Shown: positions 1 through 8,266 of the stretch, piece by piece
How positions within the stretch are numbered: position 1 is the stretch's first letter
Layout of the letters: each line of letters opens with the position of its first letter
Assembly: GCF_020193655.1 (NCBI RefSeq)
Contig: NZ_JADYVE010000002.1
Location: forward strand, 372,001-436,000
Direction of reading: 5' to 3'
DNA length: 64,000 bases
Source: Ensifer sp. IC3342
GTDB taxonomy: Bacteria; Pseudomonadota; Alphaproteobacteria; Rhizobiales; Rhizobiaceae
Position numbers and translations under genes: made by a program
Notes under the pieces: generated by a model
Seen by the model: only the letters and a program-made list of their open reading frames with translations
What the model was told of the DNA's origin: nothing
Database searches by the model: none

Positions 1-392
1 AGCTTGACCGATCCCGACGATGGCCACGATGCACCGGAAACCGGCTGCAGCCATTGCCGCGCCATCTGGTCGCTGCCGACGATGCCGACGATCTCGTAGT
101 CGCTGGAGATATCGTTTGCGTCGGCGTCGGTGACCACGAAGTCCTCGACCGGCTGCATCGGGATCTCGATCTTCTCCGTGCCGCCTGCGGGCCAGTCCGG
201 CAGCCAGTCGTAGGCGACGGCGAAAACATGGAATTCGGTCAGCCGTTCGAAGACGTCGAAGGCCCGCGCCAGCGCCTGCTTCAGGTATTCATCGTCGCGG
301 GAAAACTCGACCCGGCAATGCGTCTTGAACGCCGGGAGTAGGGTGGTCGGGATGGTGGTGCGGTCTACCTGAGTGACGCGCTGCAGCTTCAT
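1..392 (-). CDS. Phage head-tail connector, gp6/phiE125 gp8-like (partial)
   Basis: Starts at ATG 392-390 and runs off the left edge; 130 codons are visible with no stop. The N-terminus [15 protein letters not shown], followed by a helical stretch (EYLKQALARAFDVFE) and beta-rich sequence with proline-flanked strands (EKIEIPMQPVEDF), matches my memory of the phiE125 gp8 / gp6-like connector family. Those proteins form the ring under the portal. The start overlaps the stop of the preceding small gene by an ATGA junction, and the location downstream of portal fits. Family assignment is from memory and position; no motif is decisive. Confidence 0.6.
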   Translation of the reverse strand, partial: MKLQRVTQVDRTTIPTTLLPAFKTHCRVEFSRDDEYLKQALARAFDVFERLTEFHVFAVAYDWLPDWPAGGTEKIEIPMQPVEDFVVTDADANDISSDYEIVGIVGSDQMARQWLQPVSGASWPSSGSVK

Positions 393-610
393 GGCTCTCT
401 CCTCGGCACCGGCCCGGTGCTCGTATCGGCGAAGCAGGCGGTCATGAGCTTGTCGAACGCCTCATACTGGCGCTGCTGGTTGGCCTGCCCGCCGAAATAG
501 ACGAGCGCGGCGAACATCGCGGCGAACAGGATCGCGGCCAAGCACGAGGGATTGTCCTTCATGCTCTCTGTCACTGTGGCGACTATGCCGCTGACCTTCT
601 CGCCGTTCAT
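389..610 (-). CDS. Small one-TM phage protein
   Basis: A 73-residue protein with one clear membrane segment (about residues 22-40, [19 protein letters not shown]), a short N-terminal part and a charged C-terminal tail. It overlaps the collagen-like gene upstream by 4 bases and the connector gene downstream by 4 bases, so the three are probably translationally coupled. Size and topology would allow a holin-like or head-associated membrane role, but with a single TM and no lysis genes visible I do not assign one. Confidence 0.6.
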   Translation of the reverse strand: MNGEKVSGIVATVTESMKDNPSCLAAILFAAMFAALVYFGGQANQQRQYEAFDKLMTACFADTSTGPVPRREP

Positions 611-1566
611 GCTCCAATCCCGTCAATGGTGGTCGGGATGACGATCTCGACCCACGCGCCGTTTTTCCGCCCGTAAAGCTTGCCGTCGTTCGGCGCGTCG
701 CCGATCTTCGAGGCCATGCCAGCGTCGAACGTCGTCTTGGTGACGCTGATCACCCATGCGTTGCCCTGCCGCGCATAGGGATTCCCGTCGTTCGGTGCCT
801 CACTGATCTTCGACGCCATGCCAGTGTCGAATGCAGCCTTGGTGATCGACTCGATCCATGCAGCGTTGCGCCGTGCGTAGCTCTTGTCGTCGAGCGGCGC
901 TTCCTCGATGCCGCCTCCAGTGCCGCCTTCACCCGGTGGCCCCTGCGGACCTGTCAGGTTTTCGCCGGTATCGGTCCAGGCAGTGCCGTTCCATTGCCAC
1001 AGCTCGCCGGTCAGCCGGTCGAGCCATGTGTCGCCGACCTCGCTTCCCGGCGCGACAGGATCGCCTTCGCCGGAATACATCGAGACGCCGTCCATTCCCG
1101 GCTGGCCGGGAATGCCTTGCGGTCCTTGCACGCCCTGCGGTCCCTGATCGCCCTTTGGCCCCTGCGGGCCTTGCGCTCCTTGTGGGCCTTCCGGTCCCGG
1201 CGCACCATCGGCACCAGCCGCGCCTTCGGGCCCCTGCGGTCCCTCCGGTCCAGCTGGTCCTTCCGGCCCTTCCGGTCCCTGCGGCCCCGGAGGACCGGGC
1301 GGGCCGGGAATGCCTTCGCCGCTGCCGCTTCCGCCACCGCCGCCGCCCTTCGGTATCGGTTCCCAGCGTTCGTTGCGGCGACCGTAAAGCACATCGGGGT
1401 CGAGCTTGCTCACGTCCTCGACCAGCGGAACCGACCCGATGAAAAGTTTTTGCTGTTCCTCGTCGAACACAAGGCTTTCGCTGGCGACGAGCTGGCCATC
1501 TTCCAACAGCGCGACGTTGGCACCCTCGCTCTGCAATCGGCGGACATGGCGGGCCAGCATGTTCAT
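607..1566 (-). CDS. Collagen-like phage structural protein with C-terminal repeats
   Basis: 319 residues. The N-terminal ~75 residues are globular, followed by GGGGGSGSG and then about 25 Gly-X-Y triplets ([16 protein letters not shown] pattern, roughly residues 86-155). The C-terminal third holds three copies of an about 32-residue unit with the pattern (E/D)AP-D-(G/D)-x-Y-(A/G)-R-x-x-x-AW. Gly-X-Y domains in phage proteins usually form trimeric fibre stalks. Lying between portal and connector genes, it is more likely a head fibre or decoration protein than a tail fibre. A second collagen-like gene lies immediately upstream with overlapping ends. Confidence 0.8.
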   Translation of the reverse strand: MNMLARHVRRLQSEGANVALLEDGQLVASESLVFDEEQQKLFIGSVPLVEDVSKLDPDVLYGRRNERWEPIPKGGGGGGSGSGEGIPGPPGPPGPQGPEGPEGPAGPEGPQGPEGAAGADGAPGPEGPQGAQGPQGPKGDQGPQGVQGPQGIPGQPGMDGVSMYSGEGDPVAPGSEVGDTWLDRLTGELWQWNGTAWTDTGENLTGPQGPPGEGGTGGGIEEAPLDDKSYARRNAAWIESITKAAFDTGMASKISEAPNDGNPYARQGNAWVISVTKTTFDAGMASKIGDAPNDGKLYGRKNGAWVEIVIPTTIDGIGA

Positions 1567-2717
1567 CCGCGCTCTCCGTCATAGTGTTCGAATGCGGGGC
1601 GCAGATCGATCTCGACGGCGCGGCCATCGTCGAGCGTCAGCCGCAGCGAGTAGCCATCGCAGGTGCCTCCGGCGACGCCGACGCCGGGTTTGCCCTGCGG
1701 TCCCTGCGCGCCGCGCTCTCCCGGTTTGCCGCGGCTGCCAGCCTTGGCGGCGAGCATCCAGCCCTCACCAGGCAATGGTCCAGGCGCGTCGCGGCGGGCG
1801 ACCCATTCGGAACCGTCCTGCACGACGCGGTCGAGCTTGCGGTAGGAGGCCTGCGGGTCGTAAAGGCCGCGCGGCTCGCCCGGATAGGCGTCCGCGCCCT
1901 TCAACGCCACGCAAGCCCAATCGGCGTGCGGCGGTTTCTGCGCGGTGTCGATTCGCGCGGCGAAAGTCGAGCCATCGCAATGGACCAGTTCGCCCGCATG
2001 GAACACGGCTCCTTCCTGCCAGTCGACGGGCGGCGCGAATCGACCCGGCTCGCCGCGCTCGCCCTGTTCGCCTCTCGGTCCTTGCGGCCCCGTTTCGCCG
2101 CGCAGGCCGCGTGGCCCGGTCTCGCCTTGCGGTCCCGGTTCGCCCCGTTCTCCGGTCTCGCCCTTCTCACCACGCTCGCCCTTTTCACCGGGTGGTCCGC
2201 GCTCGCCGTCTTTACCGGGTGCGCCATCGATCCCATCTTTACCAGGCAGGCCGGGATCGCCTTGTTCGCCGCGCTTGCCCGTTTCTCCGCGAGCGCCAGC
2301 CGGTCCCGGTTCGCCCGGTGGGCCGGGAACACCCTGAAGGCCCGGCTCGCCCTTGTCTCCGCTTTCGCCGCGCACGCCCTGTTCGCCCCGAGCGCCGGTC
2401 GGTCCCGGTTCGCCTGGTGGGCCGGGATCACCCTGAAGTCCCGGCTCGCCTCGTTCGCCAGTTTCGCCGCGCTCTCCCGGCTCGCCCTTCTCGCCCTGAT
2501 CGCCTTTCTCGCCGCGCTCGCCTTGCTGTCCTGCCGCGCCATCCTTGCCGTCGCGGATCGCCGCCACGCGCTCGGAAAGGTCGAGGACGATGGTCTTGTG
2601 CTCGGCGCGAAGCTCGGCGAGCGCCCGCGAAACGGTGTCGCCAAGGCGGTCGCGCTCCTCGGCGAAACGCTGGCCGAGAAAGCGAAGGATGCTATTGAAC
2701 GGCGTCTCGTCTGACAT
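1563..2717 (-). CDS. Collagen-like phage head fibre protein
   Basis: 384 residues from ATG 2717-2715 ([13 protein letters not shown]); a longer open frame upstream overlaps portal and has arginine-rich shadow composition. Residues 1-50 look coiled-coil ([18 protein letters not shown]), then about 50 Gly-X-Y triplets rich in GEKGE/GERGE, then a C-terminal domain of about 150 residues with [17 protein letters not shown], resembling the small carbohydrate-binding domains of chitinases (CBM5/12-like). The end returns to a short collagen stretch. Overlaps the portal gene by 26 bases. The putative sugar-binding tip suggests weak adhesion to glycans by a head fibre; that is inference. Confidence 0.78.
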   Translation of the reverse strand: MSDETPFNSILRFLGQRFAEERDRLGDTVSRALAELRAEHKTIVLDLSERVAAIRDGKDGAAGQQGERGEKGDQGEKGEPGERGETGERGEPGLQGDPGPPGEPGPTGARGEQGVRGESGDKGEPGLQGVPGPPGEPGPAGARGETGKRGEQGDPGLPGKDGIDGAPGKDGERGPPGEKGERGEKGETGERGEPGPQGETGPRGLRGETGPQGPRGEQGERGEPGRFAPPVDWQEGAVFHAGELVHCDGSTFAARIDTAQKPPHADWACVALKGADAYPGEPRGLYDPQASYRKLDRVVQDGSEWVARRDAPGPLPGEGWMLAAKAGSRGKPGERGAQGPQGKPGVGVAGGTCDGYSLRLTLDDGRAVEIDLRPAFEHYDGERG

Positions 2718-4143
2718 CGTGGTCCTCCACGCCAGCATAGAAGGCGGCGAAATCGAGCGTCTCTTCTTCCGGCTCTTCTTCCGGCTCTGCCGGTGCTGGC
2801 GGCGGTGATGGCGGTGCCTGTGTTTGCGGCTGGGTTTGTGCCCATGCCGACAGCGGAACCACCTGCTGCTGAACACGCGGCTCGTCGCCATAGGGTGCAT
2901 TCGGCAGCTCTTCCGAATTGCGCGCCTCGTTCGGCGCAAACACGCCACCCTGGACGCCGCGCACCAGAGCCTCGATGCGATCCTTGTAAGCCACGCGCAG
3001 AAGCGCTCGCGTGTCGAATTCGACATACTCGTCAGGCCAGCCTTTCAGTCCGAAGAATTGGTCGAGCGCCACCTCGATGTGGTTGATCGCAAAGCCCAAT
3101 CCGCGCGCCAGCCAGAACTGCATCAGCGCCTCGGTCGAGGAGAAGGTGCCGACGTCGGCCAATCCGAGGATCGCCTTCGGGATGCCGAACACCATGAAGA
3201 TCTCGTCCTGCGTCACCTTCAGCGCGTTCGACACCTCGGCCTCCTTGGCGCTCATGGCGATGCCGTGGAATTTCATGCCGTTGGTGAGGATCGGTGGCCC
3301 GCCGCCGAGATTGTCGATGCCGCGCCACGCGTCGTTGATGCGCTTCCTGAGTTCGGTCACCTGCTCCTTGGAGAGATTGAGCTCCGTTTCGACGACGCCC
3401 GGTGGCCGGTTCATGTTGCGGAAGAAATTGACGAGCTGAGCGCCGATTGCCGCCTGCGCCGCGACGGCGGTCGAGGCATGCCGGATCGGCGGAATGCCGA
3501 CGAGCGGATTGCCGTTCTCGCATTCCAGCTTGATATGCAGCACGTCGCGGGCGGGTGCCAGAAACTTGGTGTTGTTGGCACCCCGGCTCATGAACGAGCG
3601 GTCGATGCCGCCCTCGAGCACGGTATTGCCCGCCAGCTCATAGAAAACCGCGCTCTCCCTGCCGACCACCGGGTTCGACTGGCGCGGATCAAACGGGTGC
3701 AGCTCGTCGACCTCGTAGCGCGAATTGCGGCGGGCGAGATGGTAGGTGTTGCCGGTGAGGTAGAGGTCGCGCACCAGATTGAGCGTGAAGTCCGAGCGCG
3801 ACTGGTAATCGTTCGGCTCCTTCAGGATCCTGGACAGCGCCGAGTTGGTGACGCGCTCGCGCCCGCCTTTTCCATCCGCCCGCCAATGGTCGCCGGGGCA
3901 TTGCGCGATGGTCTGGGCATAGGCCTGCACGCAGGCCTCCACCACCGCGTTGGTGGCTGCGGCGATGGGGTCATAATCCATCTGCCAGTAGTTCCAGAAT
4001 TTGCCCCAGACCGCAGGCAGGACGCCGTCGGGATTGTGGACGATCCATGGTCCGTCATGCGGCTCGCCCTCGGCGGTCGCCTTCGGCACCGGCTGGTAGA
4101 CCGCTGGCACGCGGACACGCGGCTTGTCCACCGCCTCGGCCAT
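2692..4143 (-). CDS. Phage portal protein, HK97 family
   Basis: 483 residues, the usual portal length. Recognised by the pattern of HK97/SPP1-type portals: an N-terminal ACVQAYAQTIAQCP helix, SRILKEPNDYQSRSDF, LYLTGNTYHLARRN, the central VVETELNLSKEQVTELRKR region, GIAMSAKEAEVSNALKVTQDEI and FGIPKAIL, and a proline/glutamate-rich tail. It forms the dodecameric ring through which DNA enters the capsid. Four bases separate it from the 116-residue gene upstream. Unusually, it lies downstream of the capsid gene in transcription order. Confidence 0.93.
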   Translation of the reverse strand: MAEAVDKPRVRVPAVYQPVPKATAEGEPHDGPWIVHNPDGVLPAVWGKFWNYWQMDYDPIAAATNAVVEACVQAYAQTIAQCPGDHWRADGKGGRERVTNSALSRILKEPNDYQSRSDFTLNLVRDLYLTGNTYHLARRNSRYEVDELHPFDPRQSNPVVGRESAVFYELAGNTVLEGGIDRSFMSRGANNTKFLAPARDVLHIKLECENGNPLVGIPPIRHASTAVAAQAAIGAQLVNFFRNMNRPPGVVETELNLSKEQVTELRKRINDAWRGIDNLGGGPPILTNGMKFHGIAMSAKEAEVSNALKVTQDEIFMVFGIPKAILGLADVGTFSSTEALMQFWLARGLGFAINHIEVALDQFFGLKGWPDEYVEFDTRALLRVAYKDRIEALVRGVQGGVFAPNEARNSEELPNAPYGDEPRVQQQVVPLSAWAQTQPQTQAPPSPPPAPAEPEEEPEEETLDFAAFYAGVEDHDVRRDAVQ

Positions 4144-4146
4144 GGC

Positions 4147-4497
4147 TCATTCCTTCGGCGTGGACGAGCGCGTCTTGTAGGCGGCGCTCTGGTCGGTCTC
4201 GGCGGTCGATTGCCGGGTTGGGGTCTTCGGCTCGTCGTTTTTCGGCTCGTCCTTCTTCGGCTTCGCCTTCGGGGGCTCTTCGCCACGCAGCTTCCGCGCG
4301 GCTTTTTCGGCTGCGGCGATCATGGCGTCCAGTTTCTCCTGCGTTGGCAGCTCCGGCGGCGGAGCGTCTGGATCGGGCGTGGCGAACGGGTCGCGGGCCC
4401 AGCCGTCCTTGATCGCCTGTTCGGCGACGTCGGCAGGAACATCGAGAAAGCCGCGATAGGGGCCGTAGAGTGCCTCGATGCGTCGGGTTTCTGTCAT
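4147..4497 (-). CDS. Hypothetical phage protein with Lys/Pro-rich tail
   Basis: 116 residues. The first ~50 residues look folded (MTETRRIEALYGPYRGFLDVP, predicted helix VAEQAIKDGWARDP); the rest is low-complexity Lys/Glu/Pro (EEPPKAKPKKDEPKNDEP). A strong GAGGAGG site lies 7 bases before the ATG, directly after the poly-T of the terminator that follows the capsid gene. Proteins of this kind between capsid and portal are often minor head or scaffold-like proteins; I do not recognise a family. Confidence 0.6.
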   Translation of the reverse strand: MTETRRIEALYGPYRGFLDVPADVAEQAIKDGWARDPFATPDPDAPPPELPTQEKLDAMIAAAEKAARKLRGEEPPKAKPKKDEPKNDEPKTPTRQSTAETDQSAAYKTRSSTPKE

Positions 4498-4511
4498 CGT
4501 CGATCCTCCTC

Positions 4512-4539
4512 AAAAAAAGGCGGGCGCTGCTGCCCGCCC
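4512..4539 (-). terminator. Intrinsic terminator after the capsid gene
   Basis: On the minus strand GGGCGGGCAGCAGCGCCCGCC is followed at once by seven T. It lies 25 bases past the capsid stop and just before the ribosome binding site of the next gene, so it should end or attenuate capsid transcripts while leaving the portal and connector genes at lower level. Confidence 0.75.
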
Positions 4540-4564
4540 TTCAAGTTTCAAGCAGAAAACCGCG

Positions 4565-6571
4565 TCACCAGGTGACGCCGGCCATGAAGCTCACCATGCC
4601 GGTGCGGCGCATCGCCCACGAAACGTTCAGCACCATGCGGACGCCGATGCTATCGGTCTGCCAGAGCGAGCGAACCGGGCTTGCTGTGACCGGCGTGCCG
4701 CCACCGGAGACAATCGGCAGCGGGTTGGTGTCCTCTTCGTGGATCGTCGCCTGATCCGAGACCGAGTAGCGCGGCGTGTCGCCGGTCGCGGTCGCGAAGT
4801 CGGCTGCATCCAAGGCGATGACGGTTCCGTCCGGCACCGTGTTGGAGACGATGAAGGTGGCATTCAGCTTGCTGGCGGCGTCCTGCGGCGAATCGAACAC
4901 GAAATCGCCGGTCGTCGTCTGCTGCCAGCCGATCGACATCGCCTGATTTGGGTTGAGCAGATAGACGATGTCGCGACCGCCGCCTTGGGCAATGATCGCC
5001 GAGGCGAGCGCCTTGAGGTCGGCACCCATAGCCAGCGGATCGGACTCCACCGAGGGCGTGAGCCCTGCGACGCCGTTCAGGAGTCCGGCAGGTCGAACCG
5101 TCGAAGCGGCGACGTCATCTATCAGGTAGGTGTCGAGCGAGACAGCGGTATCGTCTGCCATCGCCTCGCGGATTACCTGCTCGATCTGCGGCGTCGAATA
5201 TGCCGCCATTTCCTCGGTGAAGGTGGAGATCACGGCGAGCTTGTAAGGCAGCAGCGTGATCGAGGTGAGCGCCAGCCTGCGGACAGGCTTCGGCGCGCCT
5301 TCACCGACCCACGACCCGGCCAGATTCGGCGTCTTGGCCCTGCCGGGGATCTTGATCGAGCTATTGCGCCCGAAGGTAAACCGGGCACCGCGCGCCGACA
5401 GCGGCGCATAGATCGACGCCGGTTTCAGCGTGTCGAGGAAATCGCCCATGCCCTGCTGGACGAGTTCCTGCGCCCAGCCTGGAACCGTGGTCATGGCCGG
5501 ATTGGTGACCGCCCTCAGCACGATGGCCGTCGCCTCGTCGTTGCCGTAGGATTCGGCAAGCGCATGCTCCAGCGACGTCTGCTGCATGTATGCTTTCGCA
5601 TGAACGACAGCGGCGCGGACGAGGAAGTCGATGGGCTCGATCTTCCGCTTCGGCATGGCAAACGGGCGTTTCGGCTCGATGACCGACCGGGACTCGATGA
5701 CCGCAGGCAGGTTTTCCGGCGGCGGTTCGTTGACCTGAATGGCGAGCGTCGCTTCGATGCGGCGGTCGCGCTCAAGCGCACGCTGCGCTTCCTCGATCTC
5801 ACCCGGCAGTTCTTCCATCAGCGCCAGGTCGTCCTCGGACGGATCGTCGTTGTTGGTAAGCGTGGAGAGCTGGTCGCGCATGGCATTGATGCGCTTTTGA
5901 GTTTCCTCGATTCGTTTGGAAAGTTTCGACATGGTAGCCCCCTCGAAGGTCGGGGGTTGCGGCCTGGCGAGCTTGCCGGGAGCGCCTGGACGCGGGCGCG
6001 GCTGTTCACTTCGGGCGAGCTTGCCGAACAGCTGGGCATGCGCCTCGGCGGGGAGCGCGCCATAGGAGCGCGCGATCTGCAGAGCGTTGGGATTGGCGGG
6101 AACGGCGACGAGCGAGCACTCGACCAGCTCCTGCCGCAGATAGCGGAACGGGCCCCAATCGGGATCCGCCTTTTCGTCGAGCGGCTCGGTCTTCAATGGC
6201 CGGAAGCCGACCGAGACGGCGCGCAGGATCTTCTGCTCGACCAGCCTTCGGACCTCGTCTACCAGGCGCGAGGTGCCTTGCTGGGCGAGCTTCAACCGAC
6301 CGAGCAGGCGTTTGCCCTTCCTGTCGACGCGGACGTTTTCCCAAGTGCCGACGATGGCGTTCTGGTTATGGTTGAACAGCGCCATGGGATTGCGGTCGGC
6401 GGAAAAGTTGGAGAGATCCCAGCCGTCGGCGGAAATGACGTCGCCGTAGCGGTCGACCGTTTCGTCCGAGAGCACATACTCGAAAGGATCGGTGTCCGAC
6501 TGTTTGGCGGCGCGGTAGACGAGATCGGTGGCCATTTGGCTGCCAAGCCCCATTCGACTTGGCCAGCCCAT
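4565..6571 (-). CDS. Prohead protease fused to HK97-type major capsid protein
   Basis: 668 residues combining two usual neighbours. Residues 13-190 are an S78/U35-type prohead protease: His68 in LFNHNQNA and Ser120 in LRAVSVGFRP are the expected catalytic pair. Residues ~214-290 form a coiled-coil delta/scaffold region (MSKLSKRIEETQKRINAMRD). Residues ~340-668 are an HK97-fold coat: AVVHAKAY, VPGWAQELVQQG, FTEEMAAYSTPQIEQVIREA, LLNPNQAMSIGWQQ, IHEEDTNPLPIV, and a closing SWAMRRTGMVSF. There is no stop between the parts. An internal in-frame ATG with a strong ribosome site (5932) could also yield a 455-residue capsid-only product. Start 6571 is plausible, but ATG at 6535 (MATDLVYR) matches typical protease N-termini better. 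Confidence 0.9.
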   Translation of the reverse strand: MGWPSRMGLGSQMATDLVYRAAKQSDTDPFEYVLSDETVDRYGDVISADGWDLSNFSADRNPMALFNHNQNAIVGTWENVRVDRKGKRLLGRLKLAQQGTSRLVDEVRRLVEQKILRAVSVGFRPLKTEPLDEKADPDWGPFRYLRQELVECSLVAVPANPNALQIARSYGALPAEAHAQLFGKLARSEQPRPRPGAPGKLARPQPPTFEGATMSKLSKRIEETQKRINAMRDQLSTLTNNDDPSEDDLALMEELPGEIEEAQRALERDRRIEATLAIQVNEPPPENLPAVIESRSVIEPKRPFAMPKRKIEPIDFLVRAAVVHAKAYMQQTSLEHALAESYGNDEATAIVLRAVTNPAMTTVPGWAQELVQQGMGDFLDTLKPASIYAPLSARGARFTFGRNSSIKIPGRAKTPNLAGSWVGEGAPKPVRRLALTSITLLPYKLAVISTFTEEMAAYSTPQIEQVIREAMADDTAVSLDTYLIDDVAASTVRPAGLLNGVAGLTPSVESDPLAMGADLKALASAIIAQGGGRDIVYLLNPNQAMSIGWQQTTTGDFVFDSPQDAASKLNATFIVSNTVPDGTVIALDAADFATATGDTPRYSVSDQATIHEEDTNPLPIVSGGGTPVTASPVRSLWQTDSIGVRMVLNVSWAMRRTGMVSFMAGVTW
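5930..5944 (-). promoter_or_regulatory. Internal ribosome binding site and start for capsid
   Basis: Inside the protease-capsid gene, the minus strand reads GAGGGGG (5944-5938), 5 bases, then ATG (5932-5930) opening MSKLSKRIEETQK in frame. The position is exactly the linker between protease and scaffold/coat parts. A second, capsid-only product is therefore likely. Confidence 0.6.
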
Positions 6572-6578
6572 TTACACC

Positions 6579-6788
6579 CTAGCGGCGTAACATGTCCGTT
6601 ACAGCGGCTCGGCGCGCCGCCAGCGACTTCAGGCGGTCGACGGTGTCGTAGGAGGGGCGGGAGGTCTCGCCGTTGGCGATCCGCCACACGGTCATGCGCG
6701 AGAGCCCCGTTTGTCGGGCGATCTCGGAAGGCTTCATGCCTTGGCTTTCAAGCCCCGCGATGATGGCGGCGAATTCGTCGGCTGTCAT
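6579..6788 (-). CDS. Small HTH DNA-binding protein
   Basis: 69 residues. Helix-turn-helix at about residues 19-42: MKPSEIARQTGLSRMTVWRIANG, a Cro/XRE-like or resolvase-like recognition motif. It ends 7 bases before the protease-capsid gene, so it probably regulates or co-transcribes with the late head genes. A TATAAT hexamer and a TATAGCA inverted repeat lie directly upstream. Could be a late-gene activator or a minor repressor. Confidence 0.65.
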   Translation of the reverse strand: MTADEFAAIIAGLESQGMKPSEIARQTGLSRMTVWRIANGETSRPSYDTVDRLKSLAARRAAVTDMLRR

Positions 6789-6797
6789 AAACCTCGA

Positions 6798-6838
6798 TTA
6801 TAGCAGGGAAATCCTGTCAAGCGAAAATCGGTGCTATA
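6798..6838 (-). promoter_or_regulatory. Putative promoter/operator upstream of the HTH gene
   Basis: Minus-strand TATAAT (6803-6798) lies 10 bases before the HTH gene start. A perfect TTGACA (6820-6815) is only 11 bases away, too close for a classical pair; TTTTCG 18 bases upstream is the alternative -35. Arms TATAGCA (6799-6805) and TGCTATA (6832-6838) form an inverted repeat that could bind the HTH protein. Confidence 0.4.
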
Positions 6839-6881
6839 GTCCCGCTTGCCCGAGGGGCACAAGGGAAGGAGAAAAGCCATG

Positions 6882-6925
6882 CAGCCGGACGAAACCGGCG
6901 TTGGTAAAGGTGAGTTTCATGATGG
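6882..6925. repeat. 44-bp direct repeat, copy 1
   Basis: Matches 8012-8055 at 42 of 44 positions. On the minus strand it carries ATG and the first 13 codons (MKLTFTNAGFVRL) of the gene at 6938-8050, placed just after that gene's stop codon. It opens a 34-codon frame (6920 to 6816) that soon diverges, so it is a leader-like fragment or what is left of a deleted tandem paralogue. Confidence 0.75.
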
Positions 6926-6937
6926 GATTTTCCTTTG

Positions 6938-8050
6938 TTATTCCGCAGTCTCTGTCGAGCAGCTGCCTTGGTAGGACTTGCCGTCGAGTTCGATATGATC
7001 GGCATAGATGGTGACCTGCTTGCCATCAGCTGTCTTCGCCGATCCGGCGATATTGCCGACGAAATACCGCACCGGTTCGGCCTTGCCGATTGTCAGCCAG
7101 CGCAAGGAGGCGTCGTTCCTGTCGACGCTTATGATGATTTTCGCCAGACCCTTGAACTTGCACTCATAGGATTTGCCAGCCTTGACGGCTTCGCGCGTTT
7201 CGCCGCTGAGTTCGGCCCGTATCTTGTCTTCAAGCGCCTTGTGCGCGCTAATTTTCGCCGCGATTTCAGCCGCGCTGAAAACATCGCCGCAACTCTTGAT
7301 CTGTCGGCTCTTGCTGTTCAGCTGAACGATCCGCGCATGTGGCTGCTTCTGCCATTCCGGCGTGCTGATATCCGCAACATCGGCGTAGCTGGCGCAATCC
7401 TCGATATGGCGTTGCTGTTGCCGCTTGACGGCCTCGGCATGAAGCAATGCCGCTTCCCGCTTCTGGTTCGCGGCCTTTTCCTCGGCTTGCTGTTCTTCGT
7501 AAACGGCATCGGCCTCGTCGAGCGCCGCAATCGCCGCCTCGATCAGCCTGTATTCAGGGACGAACTGGTCGAGCGCCAGCCGGGTTTCCGGCAATTCATC
7601 AATCACCCGCTCGACGAAATCGCGAGCCGGACTGCAAGCGTTCTGATCGCCGCGCAGATGCGTCTCAGCCTTCTCATGGGCCTTGAGAAGGTCTTGCTCG
7701 CCATAGATGCCTTGCGTGGTCGCAACGCTTTCCAGATCGTCGTTTTTCAACTCCTCTTCCGGGAAACAGTATTCATTGATCGCGGCCATATAGGCGTCGG
7801 CCTTGACGAACGGCATCACGCGGATCCTGTCGCGGATGCCGCGCAATTCGGAATACAGGATGTCTTGCCCCGATCCGTAAGGAATCAGGACGTATTGTCC
7901 CGATCCCGAAAGCGAAAGAGCCGCAGCGGGCGAAACGGACAAGGTCGCCAACGCGGCCCCGGCAAGCAAAATTGCTTTCGTCTTCGGCCATTTCTCGGTG
8001 GCGTCGGCGACCAGCCGGACGAAACCGGCGTTGGGAGAGGTGAGTTTCAT
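6938..8050 (-). CDS. Exported hypothetical phage protein
   Basis: 370 residues from ATG 8050 (GAGGA ribosome site upstream). Residues 22-47 form a hydrophobic signal-like segment after a basic N-terminus (WPKTKAILLAGAALATLSVS, then PAAALS), so it is probably exported to the periplasm or anchored. The middle (about residues 140-215) is a charged coiled coil (DEADAVYEEQQAEEKAANQK). The C-terminal ~90 residues are a beta-rich domain ending GKSYQGSCSTETAE. No known family recognised; it could be a host-modifying or lysogenic-conversion protein, as it sits in a run of small exported proteins. Confidence 0.65.
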   Translation of the reverse strand: MKLTSPNAGFVRLVADATEKWPKTKAILLAGAALATLSVSPAAALSLSGSGQYVLIPYGSGQDILYSELRGIRDRIRVMPFVKADAYMAAINEYCFPEEELKNDDLESVATTQGIYGEQDLLKAHEKAETHLRGDQNACSPARDFVERVIDELPETRLALDQFVPEYRLIEAAIAALDEADAVYEEQQAEEKAANQKREAALLHAEAVKRQQQRHIEDCASYADVADISTPEWQKQPHARIVQLNSKSRQIKSCGDVFSAAEIAAKISAHKALEDKIRAELSGETREAVKAGKSYECKFKGLAKIIISVDRNDASLRWLTIGKAEPVRYFVGNIAGSAKTADGKQVTIYADHIELDGKSYQGSCSTETAE

Positions 8051-8055
8051 GATGG
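8012..8055. repeat. 44-bp direct repeat, copy 2
   Basis: Contains the start codon and first 13 codons of the 6938-8050 gene; the partner copy at 6882-6925 lies immediately after the stop of the same gene. Only two mismatches separate the copies. Confidence 0.75.
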
Positions 8056-8223
8056 ATCCTCGGGCAGTGGTTGTCTGCGTTTCGCTTCGACGGAAAAGCC
8101 GAGCACCTGCGACCAGCGATAGGCGGCTTCCGAGGCCTCGGTCTCCGTTTTGAAGCGCATGACGGTATTGCCGGTCATCGATCTGAACCGCTCCAGCTGC
8201 TCGATACGCTCGGCAATCGGCAC
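8047..8223 (-). CDS. Small hypothetical phage protein
   Basis: About 58 residues if it starts at GTG 8223 (AGGGA a few bases upstream); ATG starts further in (8181, MTGNTVMRF) or further out (8305) are possible. It overlaps the start of the exported-protein gene by 4 bases, which supports a real coupled gene. The tail (FKTETEASEAAYRWSQVLGF) resembles the IAYGSIAQAEAYAKTL part of the neighbour at 8267, so the two may be distant relatives. Function unknown. Confidence 0.4.
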   Translation of the reverse strand: MPIAERIEQLERFRSMTGNTVMRFKTETEASEAAYRWSQVLGFSVEAKRRQPLPEDPS

Positions 8224-8266
8224 CGGCTTTCCCTGCCGCCAGAGCGGACGGTGACAATCCAGTTCT

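Noticed and set aside
54..341. Open frame on the plus strand at the left edge
   Set aside because: Lies opposite the partial connector gene, which has a good start, overlap junction and folded-protein composition; the plus frame has no ribosome site.
858..2714. Long plus-strand open frames opposite the collagen-like genes
   Set aside because: Arg/Ala/Ser-rich shadows produced by the GC-rich Gly-X-Y codons on the minus strand.
2824..6763. Very long plus-strand frames (583 and 761 codons) opposite portal and protease-capsid
   Set aside because: Antisense shadows of well-identified structural genes; composition rich in Arg, Gly and Asp without motifs.
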